Of a DNA stretch of 64,000 nucleotides, positions 15,836 to 23,629 are shown one piece after another. The DNA is taken from NCBI GenBank assembly GCA_021768185.1, contig JAETNP010000008.1, positions 1-64,000 on the forward strand. Direction: 5' to 3'. The stretch is from Oscillospiraceae bacterium. Its GTDB lineage: Bacteria; Bacillota; Clostridia; Oscillospirales; Oscillospiraceae. Below the pieces are notes generated by a model. It saw only the letters and a list, made by a program, of their open reading frames with translations. It was not told the DNA's origin and ran no database searches. The position numbers and the translations under genes are program-made. Position 1 is the first letter of the stretch; each line of letters opens with the position of its first letter.

Positions 15836-17908
15836 ATGGACATTCGCAACATCTGCCTGCTGGGACACGGCGGCAGCGGAAAAACCTCCCTGGTGGAGAG
15901 TATGCTGTACCTCACCGGCGTCACCGACCGCCTGGGCAAGCCCGCGGACGGCAACACCGTTTGCGATTACGATCCCGAGGAGATCAAGCGTCAGATCTCC
16001 ATTTCCCTCGCCATGACCCCGGTCATGTATAACGGCGTGAAAATCAATGTCCTGGATACCCCGGGCAACTTTGACTTCGCCGGCGAGATGCAGTCCGGCG
16101 TCCGGGCCGCCGAGGTGGGCGTGCTGGTGTGCGCCTCCAAGGACGGGCTCAGCGTGGGTGCGGAGCGCTGCTGGAAGTACCTCAAGGAGCAGAACAAGCC
16201 CTGCATCGTGTACGTATCCAAGGAGGACGAGGAGAACGCCAACTTCTCCGAAACCCTGGCCGCCCTCCGTGAGAAGCTGTCCAAGTCCATCGCCCCCGTG
16301 GTGGCCCCCATCTGGGACAATAACAAGCGCACCATCGGCATCATCGACGTCATCAACCGCAAGGCCTACCAGATGCCCGAGAACAAGAAGGGCGCCAAGC
16401 GGGTGGAGATCCCCATCCCTGACAGCAAGCAGGCCGTGCTGGACGAGCTGTACGGCGAGCTGATGGAGGCCGTGGCCGAGACCAGCGACGAGAAGATGGA
16501 GAAGTTCTTCGAGGGCGAGCCCTTCACCAAGGAAGAAATCATGGAAGGCCTCAAAATCGGCGTCAAGGAGGGCACCCTGGCCCCCGTGGTCTGCGGCTCC
16601 GCCCTCACGGGCCTGGGCACCGAGATGCTCCTGTCCACCATCATTGACCTGGTCCCCTCCCCCACTGAGATGCCCGCCGAGGAGGCCACGGACGAGTCCG
16701 GCGAGAATGCCGTCCAGGTCGCGCGGGACCCCAACGGCCCCACCGCCGCCATCGTCTTCAAGACCATCTCCGACCAGTACGGCAAGTACTCCCTGGTGAA
16801 GGTGGTCTCCGGCAAGATCACCGGCGATATGTCCCTCTACAACCCCGACACCGGCAAGGCCGAGAAGCTGGGCCGCCTGTATACCATCAAGGGCAAGAAG
16901 AACGAGGAAGTCAAGGAGATCGCCTGCGGCGACATCGGCGCTATCGCCAAGATGGACCGCCTCAAGACCGGCGAGACCCTGTGCGACCCCAAGCGGGTCG
17001 TGCGGCTGGCTCCCGTGAAGTTCGCGGAGCCCTGCTATTCCCGCGCCATCGCCCCCAAAACCCGGGGCCAGGACGAGAAGGTGGGCACCGGCCTTATCCG
17101 CCTCAACGAGGAGGACCCCACCTTCAACGTGGTCAACAACGCCGAGACCCATCAGGTGGTGGTCTCCGGCGCGGGCGACATCCAGATCGACGTGCTGGTG
17201 AGCAAGCTCAAGAGCCGCTTCGGCGTAGAGGCCGAGCTGGATACTCCCCGGGTGGCCTACCGTGAGAAGATCCGCAAGCAGGTCCGCAAGCAGGGCCGTC
17301 ACAAGAAGCAGACCGGCGGCAGCGGCCAGTTCGGCGACGTCCATATTGTTTTCGAGCCCCAGGACGAGCAGGAGGATATGATTTTCGCCGAGGAGGTCTT
17401 CGGCGGCAGCGTGCCCAAGAACTTCTTCCCCGCCGTTGAGAAGGGCCTGCGCGAGGCCTGCGCCCACGGCGTGCTGGCGGGCTATCCCGTGGTGTTCCTG
17501 AAAGCCACCCTGGTGGACGGCTCCTATCACCCCGTGGACTCCTCCGAAATCGCCTTCAAGACCGCCGCGCAGCTGGCCTACAAGGCCGCTCTGCCCGAGG
17601 CGTCCCCCGTCCTGCTGGAGCCCATCGGCGAGCTGAAGGTCACCATCCCCGACAGCTACATGGGCGACATCCTGGGCGACCTGAACAAGCGCCGGGGCCG
17701 CGTTATGGGTATGAATCCCACCGGCGGCGGCGACCAGGTGGTGGAGGCCGAGGTGCCCATGGCGGAGATGATGACCTACGCCATCGACCTGCGGTCCATG
17801 ACCCAGTCCCGCGGCAGCTTCACCTTCCACTTTGTCCGCTATGAGGACTGCCCGCCGGCCGCTCAGGAGAAGGCCATTGCCGAGGCCAAGGCCCTGGCGG
17901 AGGAATAA
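15836..17908 (+). CDS. EF-G-like translational GTPase (paralogue)
   Basis: A 690-residue protein with the full EF-G layout: GTPase domain, beta-barrel domain II, then domains III-V with HKKQTGGSGQFGDV in domain IV. G1 is GHGGSGKT (10-17) and G3 is DTPGN (from Asp74). The G4 box, normally NKMD, reads SKED (128-131), so the asparagine that contacts guanine is replaced by serine. The gene stands alone, with no rpsL, rpsG or tuf beside it, so it is probably the second EF-G seen in many Clostridia and not the housekeeping fusA. It may have a specialised role in translation or ribosome recycling. Its own promoter and terminator flank it. Confidence 0.88.
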   Translation: MDIRNICLLGHGGSGKTSLVESMLYLTGVTDRLGKPADGNTVCDYDPEEIKRQISISLAMTPVMYNGVKINVLDTPGNFDFAGEMQSGVRAAEVGVLVCASKDGLSVGAERCWKYLKEQNKPCIVYVSKEDEENANFSETLAALREKLSKSIAPVVAPIWDNNKRTIGIIDVINRKAYQMPENKKGAKRVEIPIPDSKQAVLDELYGELMEAVAETSDEKMEKFFEGEPFTKEEIMEGLKIGVKEGTLAPVVCGSALTGLGTEMLLSTIIDLVPSPTEMPAEEATDESGENAVQVARDPNGPTAAIVFKTISDQYGKYSLVKVVSGKITGDMSLYNPDTGKAEKLGRLYTIKGKKNEEVKEIACGDIGAIAKMDRLKTGETLCDPKRVVRLAPVKFAEPCYSRAIAPKTRGQDEKVGTGLIRLNEEDPTFNVVNNAETHQVVVSGAGDIQIDVLVSKLKSRFGVEAELDTPRVAYREKIRKQVRKQGRHKKQTGGSGQFGDVHIVFEPQDEQEDMIFAEEVFGGSVPKNFFPAVEKGLREACAHGVLAGYPVVFLKATLVDGSYHPVDSSEIAFKTAAQLAYKAALPEASPVLLEPIGELKVTIPDSYMGDILGDLNKRRGRVMGMNPTGGGDQVVEAEVPMAEMMTYAIDLRSMTQSRGSFTFHFVRYEDCPPAAQEKAIAEAKALAEE

Positions 17909-17932
17909 GCCCTTATCTGCAAGCCCAATAAC

Positions 17933-17964
17933 AGGAGGCCCCGGGTGAATACCCGGGGCCTCCT
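17933..17964 (+). terminator. Terminator after the EF-G-like gene
   Basis: A perfect 14 bp stem, AGGAGGCCCCGGGT with ACCCGGGGCCTCCT, and a GAAT loop, followed by TTTCGG. It starts 24 bases after the stop codon. Confidence 0.85.
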
Positions 17965-17984
17965 TTCGGCGATGTTCGTTCCTA

Positions 17985-18036
17985 ACGGATACTTTTTTGA
18001 GAGAAAACCCATCAAAAAAAGCTTGGGCGGCGCAGG
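17985..18036. repeat. Intergenic repeat module ending in CTTGGGCGGCG
   Basis: An imperfect T-rich/A-rich hairpin (ACTTTTTTGAGAGAAAA) is followed by ATCAAAAAAAGCTTGGGCGGCG. The same ordering, a T5C/GA5 hairpin then a CAAAA-rich stretch then CTTGGGCGGCG, is seen at 35368-35418. A shorter relative occurs at 59813-59845. It lies between the convergent EF-G-like and AraC genes. Confidence 0.5.
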
Positions 18037-18050
18037 GAAAGATGGTGCAT

Positions 18051-18896
18051 TTATTTCCATTCCCTGGGACTCTTCCCATAAGCGGCGCGGAAGGCCCGGA
18101 GGAAAACCGAGTAGTCCCCAAAGCCCGCGTCCTCGGCCGCCTTGAGCACTGGCACGTCCCGGCGGATGGCCTCGGCGGCCTGCTGGAGGCGCTTCTGCCG
18201 GATGTACTGGTGGACAGAGCAGCCGTAGACCTCCTTGAACCGGTGCATCAGATAGTAGCGGCTGAGGAAGAAGGCTCCGGCCAGCCGGTCGATGCTCAGC
18301 TCCTCGCCTAGGTGAGCCAGAATGTAGCGGGTCACCTCTTCCATCTTAGGGTCAAACCGGTAGGACGCCGGGTCCGCCTCCTCCGGGGCGGCGCTGACCG
18401 CCCGGTTCAGGGCTATCAGCAGCTGGAGCACACAGGTGTCCGCCAGCAGCCCGGCGGCAAAGCCGCCGTCCTTCGCCGCAGCCTCCACCTGCTCGAACAG
18501 CGCCCGCCAGCGGGTACGGTCCTCCCCTCGGGGACGGTACAGGTGGACCCCCCGCCGGGCTGTCAGACTGAAGCAGTCGGAGAGGTCCGCGTCCAGCGTG
18601 CTGAACCGGGACATGAAGTCCCGGCCGATCCAGAGGACCATCCGCTCATAGGCCGGTCCGGCCTCCACCACCGGCAGGTGAATGAGGTTCCGGCTGACCA
18701 GCAGCACGTCCATGGGCTGGAGGGGATAGCGCTTGCCCTCAATGTGGTAGGTCACCCGCCCGCCCAGGAGCAGCACCAGCTTATCAAATTCGTGGTAGTG
18801 GTAATCCAGCGCCAGCGCCCGGTCGTCCCGCAGGTGGAACAGCCGGTAGGGCTCGTTCAGATACCCCCTCTTGCCAACCTCGCTTCTGTCCAGCAT
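18051..18896 (-). CDS. AraC family transcriptional regulator
   Basis: A 281-residue regulator. The N-terminal half is a cupin-like sensor (YHYHEFDKLVLLLGG, then VTYHIEGKRYPL), and the C-terminal 100 residues hold two helix-turn-helix units, with LAGAFFLSRYYLMHRFKEVYG as the first and AAEDAGFGDYSVFLRAFRAAYG as the second. Residues DPASYRFDPKMEEVTRYI link them. It probably binds a small ligand or sugar. No clear target gene is adjacent; the neighbours are convergent or divergent. The ATG at 18896 has GGAGGAG upstream and is preferred over one at 19010. Confidence 0.9.
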   Translation of the reverse strand: MLDRSEVGKRGYLNEPYRLFHLRDDRALALDYHYHEFDKLVLLLGGRVTYHIEGKRYPLQPMDVLLVSRNLIHLPVVEAGPAYERMVLWIGRDFMSRFSTLDADLSDCFSLTARRGVHLYRPRGEDRTRWRALFEQVEAAAKDGGFAAGLLADTCVLQLLIALNRAVSAAPEEADPASYRFDPKMEEVTRYILAHLGEELSIDRLAGAFFLSRYYLMHRFKEVYGCSVHQYIRQKRLQQAAEAIRRDVPVLKAAEDAGFGDYSVFLRAFRAAYGKSPREWK

Positions 18897-18925
18897 GGTT
18901 CTCCTCCGTTCAAAAATGAGGAGCT

Positions 18926-19020
18926 GTGCGTCAAAAAAGCGGCGACGCCACTTTTTTGAAAAGGGCGTCGCTATGCTCTGCGCCTCGGTTGTCCGCTTTA
19001 CAGCGGACAATTCGACGCCC
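18926..19020. repeat. Two adjacent stem-loops in the AraC upstream region
   Basis: First, TCAAAAAAG (near 18931) pairs with CTTTTTTGA (near 18951) around a GC-rich loop. Second, GGGCGTCG (18963-18970) pairs with CGACGCCC (19013-19020), and within it TTGTCCGCT (18989-18997) pairs with AGCGGACAA (19002-19010). Together they occupy most of the 170-base gap between the AraC and zinc-ribbon genes. They may terminate the zinc-ribbon transcript or be a repeat. Confidence 0.55.
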
Positions 19021-19066
19021 GCGGAGGGCTTTTGTTAACACGCTGCTCCGTTTTTTCAAAATAGGA

Positions 19067-19441
19067 TTATTCCATCGGCGCGCCGCAGTGGGGGCAGAAC
19101 TTGGTGTTGGTGATCTTTCCGCAGACGGGACAGACCGCGCCCTCCTCCGGAGCGGCGGACTCCGCGTTCTCCGCCGCCTCCCGGCTGGCCTGCAGCTCGG
19201 CAATCTTCTCCTGAGAGGCGCGGACGGCGGCCATGATGTCGGCAACCGCTTCCGGGACCTCGCCCTCCCCATGCTCGCAGGCATACCACTGGCCCAAGGC
19301 CCGGTAGCTCTTATCCAGCTCCCGCTTTTCCGCGATGATGGCCGCAGAGATCTTGGCGGAATCGGCAACCTCCCTGGCTTTTCCGGCGGCGGTGGATACC
19401 GCGGCCTTCGCCTTTTGGGTCATTTCCTCGAAATAGCTCAT
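19067..19441 (-). CDS. Zinc-ribbon protein with a helical N-terminal region
   Basis: A 124-residue protein. Residues 1-95 are helical and alanine/glutamate-rich. The C-terminus has a zinc ribbon, CPVCG then CPHCG, 13 residues apart. Such proteins are common in Clostridia and often of unknown role. There is no membrane segment. A well-formed promoter lies upstream and a strong AAAGGAG site precedes the start. Divergent from the bactofilin gene. Confidence 0.75.
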   Translation of the reverse strand: MSYFEEMTQKAKAAVSTAAGKAREVADSAKISAAIIAEKRELDKSYRALGQWYACEHGEGEVPEAVADIMAAVRASQEKIAELQASREAAENAESAAPEEGAVCPVCGKITNTKFCPHCGAPME

Positions 19442-19517
19442 GATGTACTCCTTTCAAGACACCCCAGATGTTTCAGGTCCTATGAGGATAACTCCTCCCC
19501 CGTGTTCTATGGGTCCT

Positions 19518-19546
19518 ATTATAGCCGATTTTCCCTATTCCCGCAA
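19518..19546 (-). promoter_or_regulatory. Promoter for the zinc-ribbon gene
   Basis: On the minus strand TTGCGG (plus 19541-19546), 17 bases, a perfect TATAAT (plus 19518-19523). The start codon is 77 bases downstream. Confidence 0.72.
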
Positions 19547-19586
19547 GTGGTTTTTGCCGGACAGAGAAAATAGGCCGGACCCGCCC

Positions 19587-19615
19587 TTGTCAAAATAGAA
19601 AAATTGTGATAAAAT
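19587..19615 (+). promoter_or_regulatory. Promoter for the bactofilin gene
   Basis: TTGTCA (19587-19592), 17 bases, TAAAAT (19610-19615), about 60 bases before the ATG at 19675. It is divergent from the zinc-ribbon promoter, with about 40 bases between the two -35 boxes. Confidence 0.7.
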
Positions 19616-19674
19616 AGAACCAGTTTTCGGTCGTCGGGCCGGATCAGAATGAAATGAGTAAAGGAGAAGTCACC

Positions 19675-20133
19675 ATGGGTCTGTTTGGAAGGTCGGCGCG
19701 GGCCGATGAAGAAGAGACGTTTGTCCAGAAGCCGCACGAAGATATTCCCGACTTGTCCGAGCCGCCTAAGAGCACGCGGATCGCCGCCGGTGCGACGGTA
19801 TCCGGCACACTGCGGGGCGAGGGCGTCATTGAGGTAGAAGGTACGGTAGAGGGTGAGATCGAGCTGAAGGGCGCGGTGATGGTCGCTCCCACCGGCCTGG
19901 TGAAGGGGCCGGTGACGGCGGATGTGATCCACATTGCGGGCTGTATCGAGGGTGTCGTCTGCGCCCGGGAACACCTGCTCCTGCAGAAGACCGGCAGTCT
20001 GGAGGGGGATATGACTACGCCCTCTCTGGTGGTGGAAGACGGCGGGCGGCTCAACGGCCGCAGCACGATGCCGCCCCATCCCCAGCAGCCGGGCACATCT
20101 TGGCCCGCTGCCGAGCCGCAGACGGAGGAGTAA
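19675..20133 (+). CDS. Bactofilin (polymer-forming cytoskeletal protein)
   Basis: A 152-residue protein with the bactofilin beta-helix. After a polar N-terminus of about 40 residues it shows repeated short strands (GATVSGTLRGEGVIEVEGTV, then EGEIELKGAVMVAPTGLVKG). The C-terminal tail is proline-rich and disordered. Bactofilins polymerise at the membrane and act in cell shape or, in spore formers, in envelope-related functions. The ATG at 19675 has AAAGGAGAAG upstream and is preferred over an earlier ATG at 19654. It stands alone with its own promoter and terminator. Confidence 0.88.
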   Translation: MGLFGRSARADEEETFVQKPHEDIPDLSEPPKSTRIAAGATVSGTLRGEGVIEVEGTVEGEIELKGAVMVAPTGLVKGPVTADVIHIAGCIEGVVCAREHLLLQKTGSLEGDMTTPSLVVEDGGRLNGRSTMPPHPQQPGTSWPAAEPQTEE

Positions 20134-20151
20134 TCTCATACATAGATCGGC

Positions 20152-20183
20152 TCAGGCCCGGTTCCATACGGAACCGGGCCTGA
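20152..20183. terminator. Bidirectional terminator between the bactofilin gene and metF
   Basis: A perfect 14 bp stem, TCAGGCCCGGTTCC with GGAACCGGGCCTGA, and an ATAC loop, with TTTCTGC following. It separates two convergent genes. Confidence 0.82.
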
Positions 20184-20200
20184 TTTCTGCGCTGAAGCGG

Positions 20201-21130
20201 TTACGGGAGGATATGTACCCCCGCCATATCCAGAATCGCGGGCACGTTTTTCTCCGCGCCGATAGCCATAATGTGAACACCGGGGCACAGCTTCTTCCCG
20301 CGGATCTCCGCGATCATCTGCGCGGCCATCTCCATGCCCAGCTTGGCGGGAAGGCCCTTGACGCCCTTCTCCTTCCCCTCGGCGGCAGCGGCGTCCAGAC
20401 GGGCCAGCATCTCCTCCGGCACGGCGATGCCGGGGACGTTCTCATTCATGAACCGGGCCATGCCGGCGCTCTTCAGGGGGATGATGCCCGCCATGATGGG
20501 TACGTTGATGCCCGCCTTTGCCACGTCCTCCAGGAAGCCCTCCAACTGCTCCAGATCAAATACGCCCTGGGTCTGGATGTACCGGGCGCCCGCCTCCACC
20601 TTCTGGCGGAGCTTGTTGATCTGGAGGGGCCGGGGGTCGTAGACGGGAGTCACCGCGGCCCCCTTGAAGAGCCGGGGCGCGCCGCCGGACAGGGGGTTGC
20701 CGCCGCAGTCCGCGCCGGAAGCCTCCATGTTGGACAGCATCCGCAGGATGCCCACGGAATCCAGGTCATACACCGGCTTGGAGTCCTTGCAGTCCCCCAC
20801 CGCCGGATGATCTCCGGTCAGGGCCAGGACGGTGTCGATGCCGAAGGAGGCGGCGGAAAGCACGTCACCCATGATCGCCATGCGGCTCCGGTCCCGGCCG
20901 GTGATCTGGAGGATCGGCTCCAGCCCCGCCTGCTTCAAATGGACGCACAGGCCCAGAGAGGACGCCTTCAGACAGGCGGACTGCATATCCGTCACGTTGA
21001 CGGCGTGGACCTTGCCCTCCAGCAGCCGGGCGGCGGCCAGCTGCTCACTGAAATCGGTACCCTTGGGCGGGGCCATCTCCGCCGTGACGGCAAATTCGCC
21101 GCTCTCAATTGCTTTCTGCAGCACACTCAT
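20201..21130 (-). CDS. metF: Methylenetetrahydrofolate reductase
   Basis: A 309-residue TIM-barrel protein of the MTHFR family, converting 5,10-methylene-THF to 5-methyl-THF. Visible family features are FAVTAEMAPPKG near the start (catalytic Glu), ALTGDHP, and the flavin-binding region VYDLDSVGIL. It is encoded with the MetV-type partner just upstream in a four-base overlap, the arrangement of acetogens in the Wood-Ljungdahl pathway methyl branch. The other pathway genes are not in the window, so it may serve methionine synthesis instead. Confidence 0.93.
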   Translation of the reverse strand: MSVLQKAIESGEFAVTAEMAPPKGTDFSEQLAAARLLEGKVHAVNVTDMQSACLKASSLGLCVHLKQAGLEPILQITGRDRSRMAIMGDVLSAASFGIDTVLALTGDHPAVGDCKDSKPVYDLDSVGILRMLSNMEASGADCGGNPLSGGAPRLFKGAAVTPVYDPRPLQINKLRQKVEAGARYIQTQGVFDLEQLEGFLEDVAKAGINVPIMAGIIPLKSAGMARFMNENVPGIAVPEEMLARLDAAAAEGKEKGVKGLPAKLGMEMAAQMIAEIRGKKLCPGVHIMAIGAEKNVPAILDMAGVHILP

Positions 21131-21777
21131 GACTTTTTCTCCCTCAAATTGATATGTCTCGGATAGGCAACTCCGGCGTAGCCCTTGTCGGGCCGGGTCT
21201 GACCCAGCTTATCCAGCTGGCCCAGGGCCTCCAAACGTTTGTAGATCAGAATCCACGCGCAGTCGTTTTCCGGGTTGACCTCGCACTTGCCGTTCTTCTG
21301 GCCGCCGCAGGGCCCGTTGACCAGGCTCTTGGCGCACTTGGTGATGGGGCAGACGCCGCCGGTGGAGCCCAGCACGCAGTCGCCGCACATGTGGCAGTAC
21401 TCGTTGAACATGCCCACGCGCTCCACCTGACCCAGGAACATGGTATTGTTGGCGGGATAGACGGGGATGAGCATGTTGTCCGCCACGGTCTGCACGCCGT
21501 CGCCGCAGCTCATGCCCACGATGGCCTCCGCGCCGGAGTCCTTGAGGGCTTTCAGCTCCCGCTTCATCAGCAGCTTGTGGCAGCACTCGTCCGGCAGGAC
21601 GGTGCCCACCACCTCCATTCCATGCTCCTCCAGGAACGTTTTCATCTCGGCGATTTCCTTCTCGCCGCCGGTCTGGCAGGCCGAGGCGCACTGGCCGCAG
21701 CCCACGATGGCCACCTTGGTGACCCCTTCCAGCATGGCCAGCAGCTCCTCCGCAGGCTTTTTCTGGGTAATAATCAT
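21127..21777 (-). CDS. metV: MetV-type methylenetetrahydrofolate reductase C-terminal domain protein
   Basis: A 216-residue cysteine-rich protein of the MTHFR_C family. Cysteines cluster as GCGQCASAC, DECCH, CHMCGDC and GPCGG. In acetogens MetV pairs with MetF and carries metal or Fe-S cofactors that link MetF to its electron donor. The gene overlaps metF by four bases (ATGA), indicating coupled translation. The start has GAGGAGA upstream. A consensus-spaced promoter lies at 21825-21853. Confidence 0.88.
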   Translation of the reverse strand: MIITQKKPAEELLAMLEGVTKVAIVGCGQCASACQTGGEKEIAEMKTFLEEHGMEVVGTVLPDECCHKLLMKRELKALKDSGAEAIVGMSCGDGVQTVADNMLIPVYPANNTMFLGQVERVGMFNEYCHMCGDCVLGSTGGVCPITKCAKSLVNGPCGGQKNGKCEVNPENDCAWILIYKRLEALGQLDKLGQTRPDKGYAGVAYPRHINLREKKS

Positions 21778-21824
21778 GATGTGTCTCCTCTCTTCTCCCT
21801 GGTTTCAGGGCACATGCTATCTTT

Positions 21825-21853
21825 ATCATAATATATTGCGGCGGAGAAATCAA
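21825..21853 (-). promoter_or_regulatory. Promoter for metVF
   Basis: On the minus strand TTGATT (plus 21848-21853), 17 bases, TATGAT (plus 21825-21830), 48 bases before the metV start. Confidence 0.68.
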
Positions 21854-21956
21854 GGCGGGGAGGCAAATTTTGCGGGGTTTTATCTGCGGCGCTGCGCGCC
21901 GCCTCCGCTTGTTTCTTTTCGTTACCCCGGGGCCTGCGCGGCCCCGGACGCCCTGC

Positions 21957-21986
21957 GGTTACTTTTGCCGCGCGGCAAAAGTAACC
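21957..21986. repeat. Perfect 30 bp palindrome, left bracket of the structured region
   Basis: GGTTACTTTTGCCGC is followed immediately by its reverse complement. The core ACTTTT-x-CCGCGCGG-x-AAAAGT is shared with the palindrome at 22536-22561, which brackets the other side of the non-coding region. Confidence 0.8.
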
Positions 21987-22535
21987 AAAAACGCGCCAAA
22001 ACCCGTGGGGCGGCCTTCGGCCGCCTTAGGGCTGGGGCCGCCGTAGGCGGCCTAACGCCTACGGTTCTGGACTCCCTCCTCGGACCCGCCTGACGGCAAG
22101 GGACCTCGGCGAGGGGTTTGCGGACATTGGACGGAGATGAAGAGCTGCGGTGCCACGTGAACTAGCGGTCCTTCGGGCATCTGATCTAGGGGACTGGTAG
22201 TTGACTAACTCCGGCCGTTAGGCCGCCGAAGGCGGCCCCAGGCTTGCTGGCGACCGCAGGCCGCCGCACAGCTGACGCCCTTTCAAAGGGATAGAGCCAT
22301 CTACGGGGTTTTGGTCTAACGGAACATCTTTCCCCAGAGCACCCTTCGCAGGGACCCTCGTGCCGAGTGCCGCGAGGCAACCAGTACTCCCGATAGAACC
22401 GTGCGCAGAAGTAAGCGCTGGCATCGGCCCAAAGCACCGGAGGTAGGACAACCAGACTAAAGGTCGTAGCGAAAATAATAACCCCCGTAGTGAAGGAGGA
22501 TTCTCAAGGAACGTAGTTCCTTGAGCGCTCTTTTG
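21987..22535. ncRNA. Candidate structured non-coding RNA or repeat element
   Basis: About 550 bases with no convincing coding frame. It is packed with short perfect stems: GGCGGCC-ttc-GGCCGCC near 22010, GGCCGCC-gta-GGCGGCC near 22045, GGCCGCC-gaa-GGCGGCC near 22220, CCCTTT-c-AAAGGG near 22280, CCGAT...ATCGG enclosing GCGC...GCGC near 22390-22427, and CTCAAGGAAC-gta-GTTCCTTGAG (22503-22525). Two related palindromes flank it. The strand is undetermined. No RNase P, tmRNA or SRP core motif is visible. It could be a large ornate RNA, a decayed mobile element, or a lineage-specific repeat. Small ORFs crossing it have no Shine-Dalgarno site and follow the stems. Confidence 0.4.
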
Positions 22536-22561
22536 CTACTTTTCCCGCGCGGGAAAAGTAG
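22536..22561. repeat. Perfect 26 bp palindrome, right bracket of the structured region
   Basis: CTACTTTTCCCGC is followed by its reverse complement. It differs from the left-hand palindrome (21957-21986) by a paired G-to-C change within the arms plus the outer bases, so both arms changed together. Confidence 0.8.
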
Positions 22562-22646
22562 ACCCCCGTCCCCGCCCCGGCAGGGGCGAATCTATACGGA
22601 AGAAGGAGAGCGGAGCCGCCGCGCAACGGCGGCAGAAAATTAACCG

Positions 22647-22675
22647 TCATATTCCCGGACAAGTCCTCATAGAGT
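22647..22675 (+). promoter_or_regulatory. Candidate sigma-E promoter of the spoIIIA operon
   Basis: TCATATT (22647-22653), 14 bases, CATAGAGT (22668-22675). This closely fits the mother-cell sigma-E pattern (-35 like ATATT, -10 like CATACAnT) and lies 40 bases before the spoIIIAA start. In Bacillus subtilis spoIIIA is sigma-E dependent, so the match is expected biology. Confidence 0.7.
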
Positions 22676-22714
22676 AAAAACAGAAAATCCATCCACCAAA
22701 GGAGAGAATAAAGT

Positions 22715-23629
22715 ATGACGGAGGAATATGCCGCCTCCCGCTATGAGGAGGCCTGCGCCCTGCTCCCAGGGCGGCTCCAGAATGCCGCAATGGCCCTCCC
22801 CTTGAAACGAAAGGCCCAGGCGGAGGAGCTGCGCCTGCGGATCGGGCGGCCCATGTACATTACATATCCGGCGGGAGAGGAACCCCTCCCCCAGACCCGG
22901 GTCATCCGGAGCGACCTGGAACAGGTCCTGGACAAGGCCACAGAGTACTCCCGCTACGCCGCCGCCGAGACCATCCGCCGGGGCTACGTCACCGCCTCCG
23001 GCGGCTTCCGGGTGGGCCTGTGCGGCACGGCCCTGCCCGGCGCGGAGGGCAACGAGGGCCTGCGGGACATCTCCTCCCTGGCCGTGCGCATCCCCAGGGT
23101 CCACGAGGATACGGCCCTGCCCGTTCTGCCGGATCTCCTGGAGGGCGGGCGGCCCGTCAGCACCCTGATCCTCTCCCCGCCGGGGGGCGGAAAAACCACC
23201 CTCCTGCGGGACCTGGTCCGGCTGCTCAGCCAGGGGACGGACCTCTGCCCGCCCTGCCGGGTGGCGCTGGTGGACGAGCGGGGGGAGCTGGCCGCCGTCC
23301 ACCGGGGCCGCCCCCAGCTGGAGGTGGGCTGCCACACGGACGTCATGGACGCCTGTCCCAAGCACCTGGCCGTTCCCATGCTGCTGCGGGCCATGACGCC
23401 CCAGGTGATTGCCCTGGACGAGGTGGCGCTGGAAGCGGATGTGGAGGCCGTGCGCTCCGCGGCGGGCTGCGGGGCCGTCCTGCTGTCCACGGTCCACGCC
23501 GCCTCCCGGGAAGAGCTGGCCTCCAGGCCGGTGGGCAGAGCGCTGCTCTCCTGTGGTGTGTTCCGCCGGACAGTGCTCATCACCGGCAGCGGGAGCGCCC
23601 GATCCTGCCGGGTGGAGCGGCTGTCATGA
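22715..23629 (+). CDS. spoIIIAA: Stage III sporulation protein AA, ATPase
   Basis: A 304-residue secretion-type ATPase that energises the SpoIIIA-SpoIIQ channel between mother cell and forespore. Walker A reads PPGGGKTTLL (about residue 152) and the Walker B region is VIALDEV. The N-terminal 120 residues hold a domain with EELRLRIGRP, as in other SpoIIIAA proteins. A GGAG site lies before the ATG. It heads the eight-gene spoIIIA operon and its stop overlaps the spoIIIAB start by four bases. Confidence 0.95.
   Translation: MTEEYAASRYEEACALLPGRLQNAAMALPLKRKAQAEELRLRIGRPMYITYPAGEEPLPQTRVIRSDLEQVLDKATEYSRYAAAETIRRGYVTASGGFRVGLCGTALPGAEGNEGLRDISSLAVRIPRVHEDTALPVLPDLLEGGRPVSTLILSPPGGGKTTLLRDLVRLLSQGTDLCPPCRVALVDERGELAAVHRGRPQLEVGCHTDVMDACPKHLAVPMLLRAMTPQVIALDEVALEADVEAVRSAAGCGAVLLSTVHAASREELASRPVGRALLSCGVFRRTVLITGSGSARSCRVERLS

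Noticed and set aside
15800..18121. 773-codon minus-strand frame opposite the EF-G-like gene
   Set aside because: Antisense shadow; it runs through the terminator and promoter on both sides.
21127..21777. Independent cobalamin-dependent methyltransferase for the cysteine-rich protein
   Set aside because: The cysteine pattern and coupling to metF fit MetV; no cobalamin-binding D-x-H-x-x-G motif is visible.
22186..22451. Two overlapping short minus-strand frames in the non-coding region
   Set aside because: They lack a Shine-Dalgarno site, overlap each other in different frames and follow the hairpin-rich composition. I treat them as part of the structured region.
22620..22690. RNase P RNA-like string (GAGGACTTGTCCGGG on the minus strand)
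   Set aside because: Only a loose resemblance to the conserved 5' motif; no matching 3' core motifs nearby and the spacing is wrong.
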